Source of the DNA: Neodontobutis hainanensis
Lineage: Eukaryota; Chordata; Actinopteri; Gobiiformes; Odontobutidae
Length of the DNA: 64,000 nucleotides
NCBI GenBank assembly: GCA_024349245.1
Contig: JALDNG010000020.1
Location: 686,501 to 750,500, forward strand
Direction: 5' to 3'
Of this stretch, positions 1 to 13,600 are shown in pieces. Every line of letters begins with the position of its first letter. Position 1 is the stretch's first letter. The notes below the pieces were generated by a model. That model searched no databases and was not told where the DNA came from. It saw only the letters and a program-made list of their open reading frames with translations. The translations under genes and the position numbers were made by a program.

Positions 1-3000
1 AATAATAATATTACTCAAGTAAAACCAGAGCAGCGGGTAATCCATAGAAAGAGAACGAAAGAGCTGGTTTACTGGACAAAGAGGTCAAGTCATGTTTTCT
101 TTACGTGGGGATCGAGGTTCGACCCACCAACATTTACATATTTAGAAATGAGGCTTCAAAAACATATTTTGTTCCTCCAAAATGTTCTCAAAAGTATGTT
201 TCAAGAACAAAAACAAACATGTTTTAATTGAAAAAGTTGCATATGTACTTTGATAAAGGTTGAGTGTGTGTTTTTTTTGGCAGCATCTAGTGGAAAAAGT
301 ACAAAGGTATAGAGCAGGTAAAAAAAATCTATGGTAGCCCCGTAGGGACATACTTTTTTCCCATGAACAAACCTAGATGTAATAAGTCAAAGTGGTTTTT
401 TGATGACACACAAGAACTCTCCTGACGTCTGCTCAAACTTCAAGGTTTAGCACTTATTGGAAAATGGTTATGAAGAACAGATTATCTATTACGATAAGAC
501 GTCCTGTCCTTATCAAAGCCATTATGTCATCACAATAAGGAAGTGAGCGCCACTCGCTCGCAGCTGTATTTTACGTCTGACAACAGTGAACACAAATGTA
601 AACCAGGTCCATGTCCTGTGTTTAAGAAAGAGAAGGCACAGCTCAGGTGGATCTTACCGAGGGTAGTCCGCAGCGTCCCGACAGACTGTAGACAGAGACA
701 ATTATCAACATGATTACACTCTCACCGGATGATTTGTAATCATCACGTTTTCTTGTTATGTGAAAGTCAGGCAGGGGTTTAATATTGTTAGAGCAGTTTT
801 CTTACATTTTCAGCCCTGTTTTTACATTTTTATTTTTAACCAGGCTAAGACTAGGATTAAATTGGGGCTAAACTACACCAGTGTATGACTAAAACACATC
901 TTGACTGAGTTGTATGGTACGGGTCAGTACAGCATGGCCCTTTATTTCTTTATTTACAATAAAAAGAGAGTCAATTTGTCAAAAGAGTAAGAGCTGTTTA
1001 CTGCTGCATTAAAAAATTAGAAGAACACCGTTTATTTTTGGCTTTCTCAACAATTTTCAATCAGTTATGCTCAAGCTTAATGTTTAGTGTTTTTTTTTAT
1101 TCATAAAGCAAAATCTGTACGATGCCAATGTTTTATAAAACTGAAAACACTGGCCTTGTTTTTAAAAAAGAACATTTAGCAGGTTTTACTCTTGTTTTGA
1201 GCCGCAGTAATGATTATCTGTTAAGACATTGCATTCTTCTTCTGTTGTTGGGTCACTCTTTTCGTTTTCACTTTTAAACACCTTGGTATATCTCAGCTAA
1301 TTGCTCTCTGACAGAAAAGTAAGCCCTTGTTTGAGATAATTGACACTTTTAACATTGAGCAAACAAAATTTATATTCATTAGACGGGTTTGATTGTAACC
1401 TATTTTCAATGCCATATGTCAAAAAGCTATCGACAGAAACACATTTACACAAAGGACGAGCATCTATAGTGAACAGTTCTATTAAAAACACAGAGCTGCT
1501 GTACCTGTTTGAGTCTTCATGCTGAGCGTCTTGGTGAAATCCCTGAGCCTGTCTCTGTGGACGCACAAGGTCCACTCGGCTCAAAGGGTCAATAAAGAAC
1601 CGACAGCTTCAGGTGAGTTAAACATTTACTGCTGTTAACAAAACGCTGTCAGAGGCACACACATCGAAGACAAACGCCTGAGCTCAAACTGGAATTACAA
1701 CCTCCTCTGGCTGTTTATTTATGATCGTCTTACACTTATGTTCAACTGTAGGGATCAACAATAACGTTACCGAACATTTATCCTCCTCAAAGCAGGCTTT
1801 CTCCATTTCTTGAGCCTAATCGAACAACAAGTCTGTTAGTTTTTAGTAAATGAGGTTTAATGGTGTGAAATATTGTCATTGATTCTGTTACAGTAATATT
1901 AGTGGCACGTTCAGGCACATCTTGAAGCTCTTTGTAAGTTATTGTGTAAAAGCTATGCAGTTATGTTATGGATAGCTTTAATTTTGAGAAACCTTTGAGA
2001 AATTGGGATATTGTGTTGAGTAATCGTCTGATTTTAGTCTTGTTCCTTTTCAGAGATTAGTCCAGTGCTACGCTTTTCATTTTGAGTTTGTTTTCTTAGT
2101 GAGTATAAAAGAAAACACATTATACTGTAGAGTATAAAACTTAGTTTACATTTGAGAACATGAATTGTTCAGTGAAATGCTACTGAACTAAACTGACATA
2201 TATTGTACTTGGACAGGACTGAACACATGGAGCTAGTGTGGCTCCTCTTTTCTTCAAACTGCAGCTGTGCTTTATTTGGTCAGACACTATATTTATTATA
2301 GTGTGTATGTTCCAGATTAACTTAACTGATGAACCAAACCAAACTACTCTTATCTTTGTGAACACTTATCTTTTTTCTTTTTTGTACAAGTTAAAAAAAA
2401 CAAAAAACTCTTAATGATGAAAAAAAAAAAAAAACTTTATAATCAAAATCTAAATGTATTCAAATCCACACATACTGTGTTTTAATCGGAGTATAACCTG
2501 CCCTTATACAGTGCAGTTAAGCTTGAGGGTCAATAAAGTAAAAAAAAAAGTCTAAAAAATGTCTGTGAGGCAACGCAAGAAAAGAATGTGAAGAATGTTA
2601 CTGAAAAAAGAAAGAAAAAAAACAAAAAGAATGTTCTGCTTTATTGCCGCTCCACAATCTTTTGTTCATACTTTGTGAGAAAAAAATGTGAATTTCTCAA
2701 AAAGAGAACTAAAACCTTTAAGAAGTTTTAACATACTTTACCCATTTGAGTCATTTGCAATTCTGCCACATCTTTGATTCATATTTTTTGCAGGTTGCAA
2801 AAAAACAGGTCCATCCTGCATATTCTTTAAATTCTCCACATGATTTAGTCAGTTTAGTCAGATTTCAGATTTAGTCAGTTAATATTTTAGTATGATTATT
2901 ATCTTAACATGATTCTCAGTCCAATTCTTGTACTGCATTATGCCTGAACTACCACTAGGAGGCACTAGTTAACTGATATGTTCTGTCAAATACCCTGGCA

Positions 3001-4471
3001 GCTTGTGTGTTTTATGTAAATATCACAAGAGACTTTATTATTTGTCACCGTAACATTTAATTAAAGATTTTAAAATTACAAATCACCAGACAAAGCACAT
3101 TTGTTTCATTCATAAACTCAAACATGCAGCACATATGGCTTTACTCTGCTTTAAAGAGATAGTCCAGTATTTCTTAAAAAGTAGTATCTCACAGACCACA
3201 TTTTACAAAATACTGCATGGACTGTCCCTTTAAGGCAACACCAAGGTGCAAATAAAGAATGTGTTCATGTGATGTTGGCGTTAGACTGGCTCAAATCTTA
3301 AATGAATACAACAGATTGAATGCAGCACAGTTCGAGTCAGTTTGGATTCTGGCACTTTACAGTAGTGTTGTTTTAAAGATCGGACGAAAAAAAGACCAGG
3401 ACCAGAGCGTAATCCAAGGGAAGAGTTGTAAAATCCTTTAGGGAGTCAGATTAAGAGCAAAAATCTTGGTTTTCAATCAATCACGAGACGAGAATAATAT
3501 GGACAAACAGCTGTAGCCTGGGCCAGTTTAAAAATCCAGATTTGTCTACAACTAAATCCATTACTGAGGCAGGTGCTTTGAAAAAGCTCTTAAGCTGCTC
3601 TTAAATACAACACTACTTAACATTTTTAATTAATACGCCTAGCTACACCTATATTTCCCTGAATTTCCTGAACAGAAGGCACTAAACATCCCTTTATTGC
3701 ATTCCCATTGTTAAAAGTCACCCTGAAAATGCACTTAAAATGAAATGGAAGACAAATTACTTTATAACTGGTTAGCTTTTTTTTTAATAAACATTTGATA
3801 AAACCCGTTTTAAATATACATTTTTTTTCCTTGTTGAGGAAACCCACTTTTACTGTGAACAGTGTCATTCACATTGAACCTGAGACCGTTCCATCGACAG
3901 CTCTTGTTTAGATCCGGAGTAGGGAACAGTCTTTAGTCTGCCGTTTGAAAACTGCGTCAAACAGAAAGTTACTCGCAACATTTCTTTGTCAAAAAGCAGT
4001 ATCTGTCTTTACCCAGTGTTACTCTGAGAGGGAGCCCCGCTTTTAATGTCAAAGAACCATCCACTTGACTTTGTGGTAGAATATTTTAAGTACATGTCCA
4101 GTCTTCGACCCATCTTTAATGATTATTTAGTATAACTCATTCTTTCAAAATGATATGAAATGGTTGGAAAAGCTGGTGTAGGTTCAAAGTGAGTAGTAAT
4201 CTCATTCACATGTATAAAATGAGTCAGGATTATAAATAAAAACAGAAACCCACGAGTGAACGACACGAGGTGAAACTGCTTAATCGTTTCTCCATTTTCT
4301 TGAAAAAGCAGCCTTTTTCAACAAGTTTGCATGAATGTATGATGCATGTGTATGTTTTCTGGAAAAGCATCCTTATGAAAATACCCCACTGCAGTTGTTA
4401 AATTCAAGTACCATTTTCTAGTTTCTAGTTTTCTGTCTGAAATAAACCCCTCCGTTACATTAAGATCAATC
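1..4471. other. Intergenic / no recognised gene
   Basis: AT-rich sequence with short A and T runs. No frame here matches a family I recognise. The only structured pieces are two opposite-strand exon-like segments near 1.5 kb and a possible minus-strand mini-exon near 0.67 kb with good splice consensus on both sides. Confidence 0.5.
1519..1612 (+). CDS. Candidate first coding exon, unknown gene
   Basis: An ATG opens a frame beginning MLSVLVKSLSLSLWTHKVHS that reaches the donor TTCAG|GTGAGT in phase 1. The Leu/Ser-rich, basic, non-acidic start resembles a mitochondrial presequence. I found no second exon, and an opposite-strand exon model (donor near 1505) overlaps it. Chance is a real possibility. 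Confidence 0.2.
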
Positions 4472-4477
4472 TTTATT
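4472..4477 (-). terminator. Candidate nlrx1 polyadenylation signal
   Basis: AATAAA on the minus strand lies 38 bases past the nlrx1 stop. It would give an unusually short 3' UTR; a more distal site is possible. Confidence 0.5.
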
Positions 4478-4514
4478 ATGCTGCTTTAGTGTCCTGCTGC
4501 GCTCACAGGGACAG

Positions 4515-4661
4515 TTAATGCCCCGATGGTTTGTGGCTCACGTCATCTTTTTCCAGCATCTTCAGCGTCTCTTTGACTCCTTTCTCCACGCGGCGGAAGT
4601 GCAGCCTCTTCCACCAACTCGGCTGCTGCTTTCGACCCCACTCCAGATCTCGGAGGAAAAC
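4515..4661 (-). CDS. nlrx1: nlrx1 exon 11: C-terminus and stop
   Basis: After acceptor CTGTTTAG it encodes VFLRDLEWGRKQQPSWWKRL and a charged helix ending KPSGH and TAA. It aligns with human LLLRDLEDSRGATLNPWRK. No long frame flags most of this exon, but it is the only phase-0 continuation with family similarity. Confidence 0.9.
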   Translation of the reverse strand, partial: VFLRDLEWGRKQQPSWWKRLHFRRVEKGVKETLKMLEKDDVSHKPSGH

Positions 4662-7600
4662 CTAAACAGGATATGATAAAAAAAATAAATAATAATAAAG
4701 AGACACAAAAAAGTTGCAACTGTTAACACTAGGTTAAAGTAATCCAAGTCTTAGGCTAGAAGCAGCTACGTGAACAGTAACATGATTAAACGAGATGATG
4801 CTGGAGACTGCAGGTTTGACTGTACATATACTGCTGCAATAAACACTAGAAGGATTCACTATTATTTAAAATATAGTCGGCAGATTAATTTAGGATTTTT
4901 ATGGCTGAATCAAGGTGGGTACAGTGTAGAGGCAGTATTACCAGTGTCATGAATCTGCTCTGATGCCAACGTACTCGCTACATTCAATGGCATCTTCCGC
5001 TTGACATCACACAGATGAAGTTAAACTAGGCACTTAATATTGTCTGGACATTTAGTAATAAAATAATAGTTTACTCTACGATTACATTTACCACAGACAT
5101 GTAAGATTAGATGCTCCTTGAACACTTGGCCTTGATGCGTAACCATGGCCAGTGTTTAGGGAGGTATTTTCAGAACTTACCTTGAGCTGCTGTTTGACCC
5201 GCGCTCGGTCCCAGGACGAGGAGTTTTCCGTTATCACGCTGAGGATCGGGTGCCAGTCTTCAGACAAGTCCGACCCTTCTGTGACCGAGGCCAGGACTTT
5301 GACTTTGCGTCCACTTTTACTCTTATCTCCTCGAACGTAAAGAGACTGCTTCCCCACGTCACTCAGATGATTCAGGTACAGACTGCACAAATTGTTTTTT
5401 ATCAATTTCCAGGTCATTTCTAAATTCCAGGATGGTGAGGTACTTACTGCAGCGTGTGGACAGTGGGGTGCTCTCTGCAGGCGTCCACCAGCCTCAGAGC
5501 GGCGTTGTCTCCGATGTTATTGTAGGCCACGTTCAGCTCCTCCAGGCGGCTGTGCCTCTCGAGGGCTTTAGCCAGCTCCATAGCGCCCGCATCAGCCAAA
5601 CCCGTGTGCATCAGGGTTAAGTGCCTCAGAGACTGGCTCTGGGGCAGGGCTTCCAGCAGAACACTCACACCAGAGTCGAGGAGAGGGTTATCACACAGTC
5701 TGCAGCAAACAGGACAACGTCAGAAACAACTGTTTTAAAGAGTTAATACTGTTGACGCTAGTCTAGCCATCCATCGTAATTCTTTTTTATAATTTCTATA
5801 CAAAGCTTTAGCCTGGTCAATGGATTTCAGAGGGATTTTCAGTTTTGGAAGTCTGCTTAAACTGCAATAATGTGATGCCTTCAGTCCAGACACCACAACC
5901 TGGTCAGTCAGGGCTTTTCTCAATGTGTACGTATAAAAGACATGTACTTAGATTGTCCTCTCTGGACAGAAACAGAACCTAAAATGGCTCCTTCTGGGGT
6001 CTATGAAGAGTTTTATTTTGATGTGTTTAGACTGATAAACATTATTTGAGCAATGTTTTTGATTTTGTTCAGCTGTACATTACAACATCTTACACAATGC
6101 ATCTAAAACCACCATTTTAATGAAGAAGCTCAAACCCAAACTCTTACTTCAGAGTCTCAATGGAGCTGTTGGGGTGGAGCAGGAGGTCCCTCAGGAGGAT
6201 GCAGGAGTCAGGACCCAGGCTGTTAAACTGCAGGCTTCAGACACAAAACCACAGGCATGCTTTGGTTATGGGATATTAGTCTTTGTGATGAAGGTTAGTG
6301 GAAGTAAAAGAACAAGGACTTTTTGGCTAAAAACAGTCCCCTTTTGTAACAAAGTCTGTAATCGTCAAACTTCATGAAAGTCAAGTGGAGGGTCTATTCC
6401 AGTCCATTTAATACATTTTTTGTAACTCATTTGGCTCATTGCAGAGTACTTTAGTCCTGCATTAGTCTTAATCTAGTCCTGGTTTAGTCCTAGTTAGGCC
6501 AGATCTGGTTTCAGTCCAGTTTCAGTCCCTTTTCTACCTGGTCTTGGTTTAGCTAAGGTTTATACTTGGATTTAATTCTGGTTTAATTGTGTTACTCCAA
6601 GACAATACTGTGATTTATTCCTGGATTCAGTTATTGTTTTAGTCCTGCTTTCATTCCATTAAGTCATGGGGGCAGTCTTTGTTTCCTCCTGTTTCAGTTT
6701 AGTTCTAGATTAGTCCTAGTCCTGGATCTAGTGATGGTCTAACTCTGCTTTAACATTTGCTTCAGTTGTGGATTTACTGTGTGCCATTTATTGTTGGTAG
6801 TGTTTTTCAGACAGATGCATTGTCAGGAGTGACTCAGGACTTGTCACTTTTGTTATTCGATCGTGCTTCAACAGGTCCTTTAACTGTTGCAGGCTTTAGT
6901 GTCACAGCAGCTGTACTTGTTCTTACTTGAGGTGCTGCGTGTGCCTGAAGGCCGGTAAAAGGATCTGCAGCAAGTCATGAGTCAGCAAACACGAAGACAG
7001 GTCCAGCACTTCAAGATGGTAACTGCAAGAGACAGTGAACTACATTTAGTTTAAAGACAACTGTAGATCAGCTCCATTAACAGCTTTAGAGAAGAGAATA
7101 TTCAGAGAGCTTTGTCTGTGATGGAGCTCTGTTACGGCCTCCTCCTACATCAGCGACTGGATTACTGAGTCAGAGCATGGTTTGTAGACGAGGCCCTGCT
7201 GTGTGAGGTGAGCTGGGTGAGTTGTACCTGGAAGGGGCGCAGGAGAGCACGGAGCTAAGCACAAAGCACTTGAGCGAGGTCATCCTGATGTTGGAGAGTC
7301 TGATGGATCTGATCGTGGACAGGACTTCAGCTGTGAGTCGGGGGTTTTGAAACTCGTACAAGAGGAACAGGAGGTCCATCAGCTCTTCAGGAGGCTGCGG
7401 TTTATTCAGCTCTGAAACAAGACGGAAAGACTTTACATTATAACAGTGTAAGGTGTCATGGTAGTTAATGTAAAAACAATGTTCATTTTAAGACTACAGG
7501 GAAAATTGTAGTGAGTACTGCACTCTTGCTATGATGAACAGTTGGACCAGGTGATGATGCAGATTTACAGAAAAAGGATCATTATACAACCAGAAGAGTG

Positions 7601-10600
7601 CAGAATAGGTCCCTCTTCTCACCTCTGACCAGGTATTTGCGCAGCGCCTGTGTGATCTGGGCCACTGCGCTGTTGTGGATGTTGCAGCCCAGTTGCTGAA
7701 GCAGGACTCTATTCCTGTAGTTCAACAAACCCCCCATAAAGATCGGATAGAGCTCGAACGGCTGCCTCTCGCTGAGCTGCGGCTGGTGCGGGCCGTGGAC
7801 TCCCAGCAGGTTCTTCTCCACTTGGTCCAGGACGTCCTCGTTGTAGCTGTCCTCGTTACGAAACATTTCTGCGGCCAGCGTCCGAGCGATGCTGCCTTTG
7901 TTGTGAAAGCTGAACTTCTCAAACAGCTTCGGGAAGAGTTTGAGGAGGTTAAATAGAGCAAAGAGCCGCAGAGGGATGATCTTAGAGATGATGTTCATGA
8001 TTGTGTTCAAGTCCTCTGTGGCCTGACCGATGACTTTGGAAACCTCCCTGTTAAAAAAGAAATGGCATTATCACTGATTCCCATCAAGACCTTTTTCACT
8101 TGTACTCCTTTGACCTGATATTACAATACACGTACTTACTGCAGTGCGACTTTACCAGAAGATGACTAACAGAGCAAACTGCAACCACTCTGGCTAGATG
8201 AAATATGGCTCCAAATACTGCGAGTATGGGCAGTGAGTATTGGCGAGTGAGGGACTACATTATACAAGTCAGATGTATCATTAGAGTAATGTTAACTTTT
8301 CTTCCCCGGGTTTGGTTTATAGTTTTATTTTGGTGGTTGGGTTTACATTTAGTGTGGAGCAGTGACCTGTACTGAACATGACCACTGGGGGCCCTATTGT
8401 TTATGTAATAAACTCTCAATGAAATTACATTAAGTCCTTAAGTCATTACGTTAACTATAGTTTAAAAGAATGTGACTATTATGTCTCATGTATTGACCAA
8501 GTCCACGGTAAGGTGTTGTGGTAGTTTAGAAGAATAACCTGGTTCTAAAAAAATATGACTTGATGATATTGTAGATATACTGTAGATATTTACAATATTA
8601 AAAAAGTACCAATTTTAAGAGATTTTAGAAAAATGTAGAGTAAAAAGAAACTTGCCCGCCCAGTATCTCCAGCGCCGACTTGTTTTCCCCCAAAACCACA
8701 TAAAGTGCAGCGAGATACTCCTGCATGGCCGGTGCTGCAAACACATACTGCCGTTCCTCATGTACACTCAGCTCTCGGGGAAAATGTTTGTTGTTGTTTT
8801 TGACGCATGGAGCCAGGAAAAAGTCCAACACGTCCGTCCTGAACATAGCCAGCTGCCGTAGCTCCTCGTCCGTTTTGGTTTTCCCTCCAATCCACTGCTC
8901 CAGGTCTTTTTCGGAAAAGGATGTGCGTCTGTTTGTGACGCCATCGAAAGCCATTTTTCCCACAGTGCGCACGACGTACAGCATTAGTGAGTTTTGATGT
9001 TCTTGGATTGGCATTTCTGCTCCGCTTCCCACTCCCAGAACCTCTCCCCCAAAGTTTAGCCTCAGAAAACTAGTATAAATCCCTGAGAGCGTGCAAATAG
9101 GTGCATTAACGTCTGTCATGTGGAGAAACTGTAGCGTGGCGCAGGTTAACCAGCAGTATGAAGGCAGGAAACAGGCGGCGGCTAACTGGCTTTCCCTTTG
9201 GAGGTTGAGGTAAAGAAGCTCGATCAAAGCCTGGGCCTCTTCTTTCTGAGGAGCATTGTCGGTTTGCTGGAGCAGGCGGCTGGTGAAGTAGGCTCTCTGT
9301 TGATCCGGGTCGTTAAAGCCGCAGATCTGAACGTAACGACTCACGTATTTCGGAGGGATGCGATCCAAAGCTGACAGCCTAGTGGTAGCCATAACACTGG
9401 CCTACAAAAACAGGAAACAAGAAATGAAAAGGGTTTTAAATAATTTGGAAGATAATAATAATGCACATATATATTCTACATTTCCTTCTTAATGTTTTGA
9501 TCAAAATTTTTTGCCCTTTCCTTTATTGCTTTAGAAAATTCTCTTTACAGTAAATGTTTATACTGTAATTGGTATCATGCAGACAGTACTGATGGTAGTT
9601 TAATGAAAGTTGCCAAAATGTTTTTTGATAAATATATAAAAGTATGAATGATTGAATGACAATGTTTTGATTTATTCAGCTAAGGTGATAAATCCAAATG
9701 GTGAGCAGAAAGACAATATTGATTTGTGTGAAACAAGACAAGTAGAAAGACTAATGTAGTGGGAATAAGACAAAAAAGAAAATGAAATAGTCAGAAAATG
9801 TTGTGGCATGTTAAAATATTTTATGCATTTTTTTTGCTTTGTTAATAAACGTTTTGCTGTAACATTAGAGCTGCACATTATTGATAAACAGGAACTATAC
9901 ACCAGTCAAACTAATCTCACTAACTGTGGAATACATTTTGTCACATGACCGACAATAATCTATTTTCAGTCAATTAAATCAATAGATGAATGGCGATGTA
10001 GTTGCCCGTTAACTGAATGTTCTCTACCATAAGCCGTCTTCAAAGGCATTTCAGAATTCCAATCAGCCTCACAACCGCTGACGATGTGTTACCACACCAG
10101 CCCAGGACCTCTACATCCAGCATCTTCACCTCCAAGATCCTCTGAGACCATCCACCCGGACAGCTGCTGCAACAATCGGTTTGAATAACCAAAGAACCTT
10201 TGCACAAACTGTCAGAAACAGTCTTAGGGAAGCTCATCTGCTCTTCGTCCTCATCGGGACCTCGACCTGACTGCAGTTTGTCGTTGGAATTGACTTGAGC
10301 GGGTAAATGCTCACATTCGATGGCGTCTGGCACAAGAGTGGTGTTCTCTTCACGGATGAATCCTGGTTTCACTGAACAGGGCAGATGGCAGACAGTGTGT
10401 GTGACGTTGTGTGGGTGAGCGGTTTGTGATTTGTGGATCTGGGATGCTCTGGATCGGCAAATACAACAGCGTGTTCCAGGTCCTGCAAAAATCCAGCAAC
10501 TTCGCACAGCCTTTAAAGAGGAGTTCCTTAATCAACAACCTGATCAACTCCATACAATCAGGTCAGTATACGGTGGTCACACCAGGTACTGACTGTTTTT

Positions 10601-13600
10601 TGGACCTGGAATGTGGAAACACCCCTGAACCTTCCTTTTATCCACAAGGAACCTCCTAACGTCTTACTTTTGACCCTGATAATGTAGCTCACATAGCTTT
10701 TTGTGTACAAAGTGTTTTTTATGCAATTAACTGTGCATTAAAATCTGCATTAAAAACTGCTAAATGCAAAGTATTTGTGGTCCAAACCCTGGCTTTACCG
10801 CTTCGGTGGGTCCAATGATGTGGCAGCTCTAACAGGTTTGGGCATTTTTTAGGTTTTACCTTTACAAACATAAACAACACAGCACCTCAATCTGTGGAAC
10901 TGTCCTGTGTTCTTGTTTTATGGAACTGTCCCGTGTTCTTGTTTTATGGAACTGTCCTGTGTTCTTGTTTTATGAAACTGTCCTGTGTTCTTGTTTTATG
11001 GAACTGTCCTGTGTTCTTGTTTAATGGAACTGTCCTGTGTTCTTGTTTTATGGAACTGTCCTGTGTTCTTGTTTTATGGAACTGTCCTGTGTTCTTGTTT
11101 TATGGAACTGTCCTGTGTTCTTGTTTTATGGAACTGTCCTGTGTTCTTGTTTTATGGAACTGTCCTGTGTTCTTGTTTTATGGAACTGTCCTGTGTTCTT
11201 GTTTTATGGAACTGTCCTGTGTTATTGTTTTATGGAACTGTCCTGTGTTCTTGTTTTATGGAACTGTCCTGTGTTATTGTTTTATGGAACTGTCCTGTGC
11301 TCTTGTTTTATGGAACTGTCCTGTGTTCTTGTTTTATGGAACTGTCCTGTGTTCTTGTTTTATGGAACTGTCCTGTGTTCTTGTTTAATGGAACTGTCCT
11401 GTGTTCTTGTTTTATGGAACTGTCCTGTGTTCTTGTTTTATGGAACTGTCCTGTGCTCTTGTTTTATGGAACTGTCCTGTGTTATTGTTTTATGGAACTG
11501 TCCTGTGCTCTTGTTTTATGGAACTGTCCTGTGTTCTTGTTTTATGGAACTGTCCTGTGTTCTTGTTTTATGGAACTGTCCTGTGTTCTTGTTTTATGGA
11601 ACTGTCCTGTGTTCTTGTTTTATGGAACTGTCCTGTGTTCTTGTTTAATGGAACTGTCCTGTGTTCTTGTTTAATGGAACTGTCCTGTGTTCTTGTTTTA
11701 TGGAACTGTCCTGTGTTCTTGTTTAATGGAACTGTCCTGTGTTCTTGTTTTATGGAACTGTCCTGTGTTCTTGTTTTATGGAACTGTCCTGTGTTCTTGT
11801 TTTATGGAACTGTCCTGTGTTCTTGTTTAATGGAACTGTCCTGTGTTCTTGTTTAATGGAACTGTCCTGTGTTCTTGTTTTATGGAACTGTCCTGTGTTC
11901 TTGTTTAATGGAACTGTCCTGTGTTCTTGTTTAATGGAACTGTCCTGTGTTCTTGTTTTATGGAACTGTCCTGTGTTCTTGTTTTATGGAACTGTCCTGT
12001 GTTCTTGTTTTAAAGGAACTGTCCTGTGTTCTTGTTTTATGGAACTGTCCTGTGTTCTTGTTTTATGGAACTGTCCTGTGTTCTTGTTTTATGGAACTGT
12101 CCTGTGTTCTTGTTTTATGGAACTGTCCTGTGCTCTTGTTTTATGGAACTGTCCTGTGTTCTTGTTTAATGGAACTGTCCTGTGTTCTTGTTTTATGGAA
12201 CTGTCCTGTGCTCTTGTTTTATGGAACTGTCCTGTGCTCTTGTTCTGTGGAACTTACCTCCGGCAGCAAGTATTTACGAAACAGGTTGACCACTGCAACC
12301 TCTGGACGCAGCGGCTCGTTGGGATCGCTGCAGAGCTCTGTGGAGCCGATCCTGAAGTCCAGATTTATCTTCTCCAAACCGTTGAATATAAACAACACGC
12401 CTCGGGCCTGGTTCCCCTCACCGCTCAGCAGAGGGTGTCTCTTCAGGTGGAGGTATTTACGGCTAACCAGGTCCCGCAGAGAGGAGACTCTGAAGCAAAC
12501 AGGAGAAAACATACTTTATAAATAGAAACTCATAAATGACCATATACATATTCAAATGAGACTCTTACTTTGAGAGCTGGCTCAGGTCCTCACAGGAGAA
12601 CGGGATGAGCAGTTTGAACTGGTTCAGAGTCCTCCCTTGGCACCAGTCCAGCACCAGTTTCCGGACCACGGTGCTCTTCCCGGTGCCCACTGCTCCGTAC
12701 AGCAGCACGTTCAGGCCTCGAGACGAGTTCCAGGAGGAGCTGGGCTCAAAAAGCTGCTCCACAGTCAAAGAGAGGTCCTGTCTCTGGACACTCTGAGCAG
12801 ACCTCATGAGTCCGGCTCGCTCCTCGGGTTTTCTTTCTAAAATCAGAGGCTTCACGTGCATTGTCTCTGGGCTGAAGTATCCCCCGAACTGTTTCTCCTC
12901 CCGAGGAAGATGGCCGAACCACATCAACAGCCGCTGTTTGTGGATCTCCAGAGGATCTGCATCTGCATCAGAAGTTACAAGACACTTATTTACAGCAAAG
13001 GAGTCCATCTGATGTGCTTTATTTTGGCAGCAGTTTTTGAAAAGCCTCTAATATACTTTCTATACTACATCAGCATTAGATACAATGTACAAATGATTTT
13101 TTTCTTCTTCTCTCACTGTGCTCCAGAGGACAGAGCCAACCAGATGTAGAGCTACCTCGTAATGATTTACTATAGGTTTTAAATGATGTAGTTATTATAT
13201 TTTGAATACTAAAGGCTCCGTAGCTTTAATTTTGTTCTATAAGAGCAACAATAGAAGGTTTACAGCAGCAGTCCGTATCACACTGGAAATGAAAAAAATT
13301 GACTTTCACCATCTCCTGCCTTAGCTTCAGCTGTTACCTCTCCATGTCCACTTAATACAAATATGGCAAGTTCGGACGCCAAACCTGCACCAGAACCCTT
13401 AAACCGAGCAATGACTTGACAAGCCTATAACATGCTCCCTAGTGTAGGTCTGAGTTGTACACATTGTTTCACTGATGAGAGCTATACCTGGTTGGGGGGC
13501 ATTTGATGAGCAGTACGTCCTGGGTTGAGTGCCGTTGGTTGCACATAAACACATCTCCGCCCATGATGTCCTCCTACATTTGAGCAGCAGCTGACTCAGA

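Noticed and set aside
10040..10507. 155-residue minus-strand frame in nlrx1 intron 3
   Set aside because: It is the antisense shadow of a broken Tc1-like transposase, recognised on the plus strand.
10894..12525. Several long plus-strand open frames repeating FMELSCVLVLWNCPVFLFYG
   Set aside because: They are translations of a 26-bp minisatellite without stops in any plus frame, and their 3' ends run antisense into nlrx1 exon 3.
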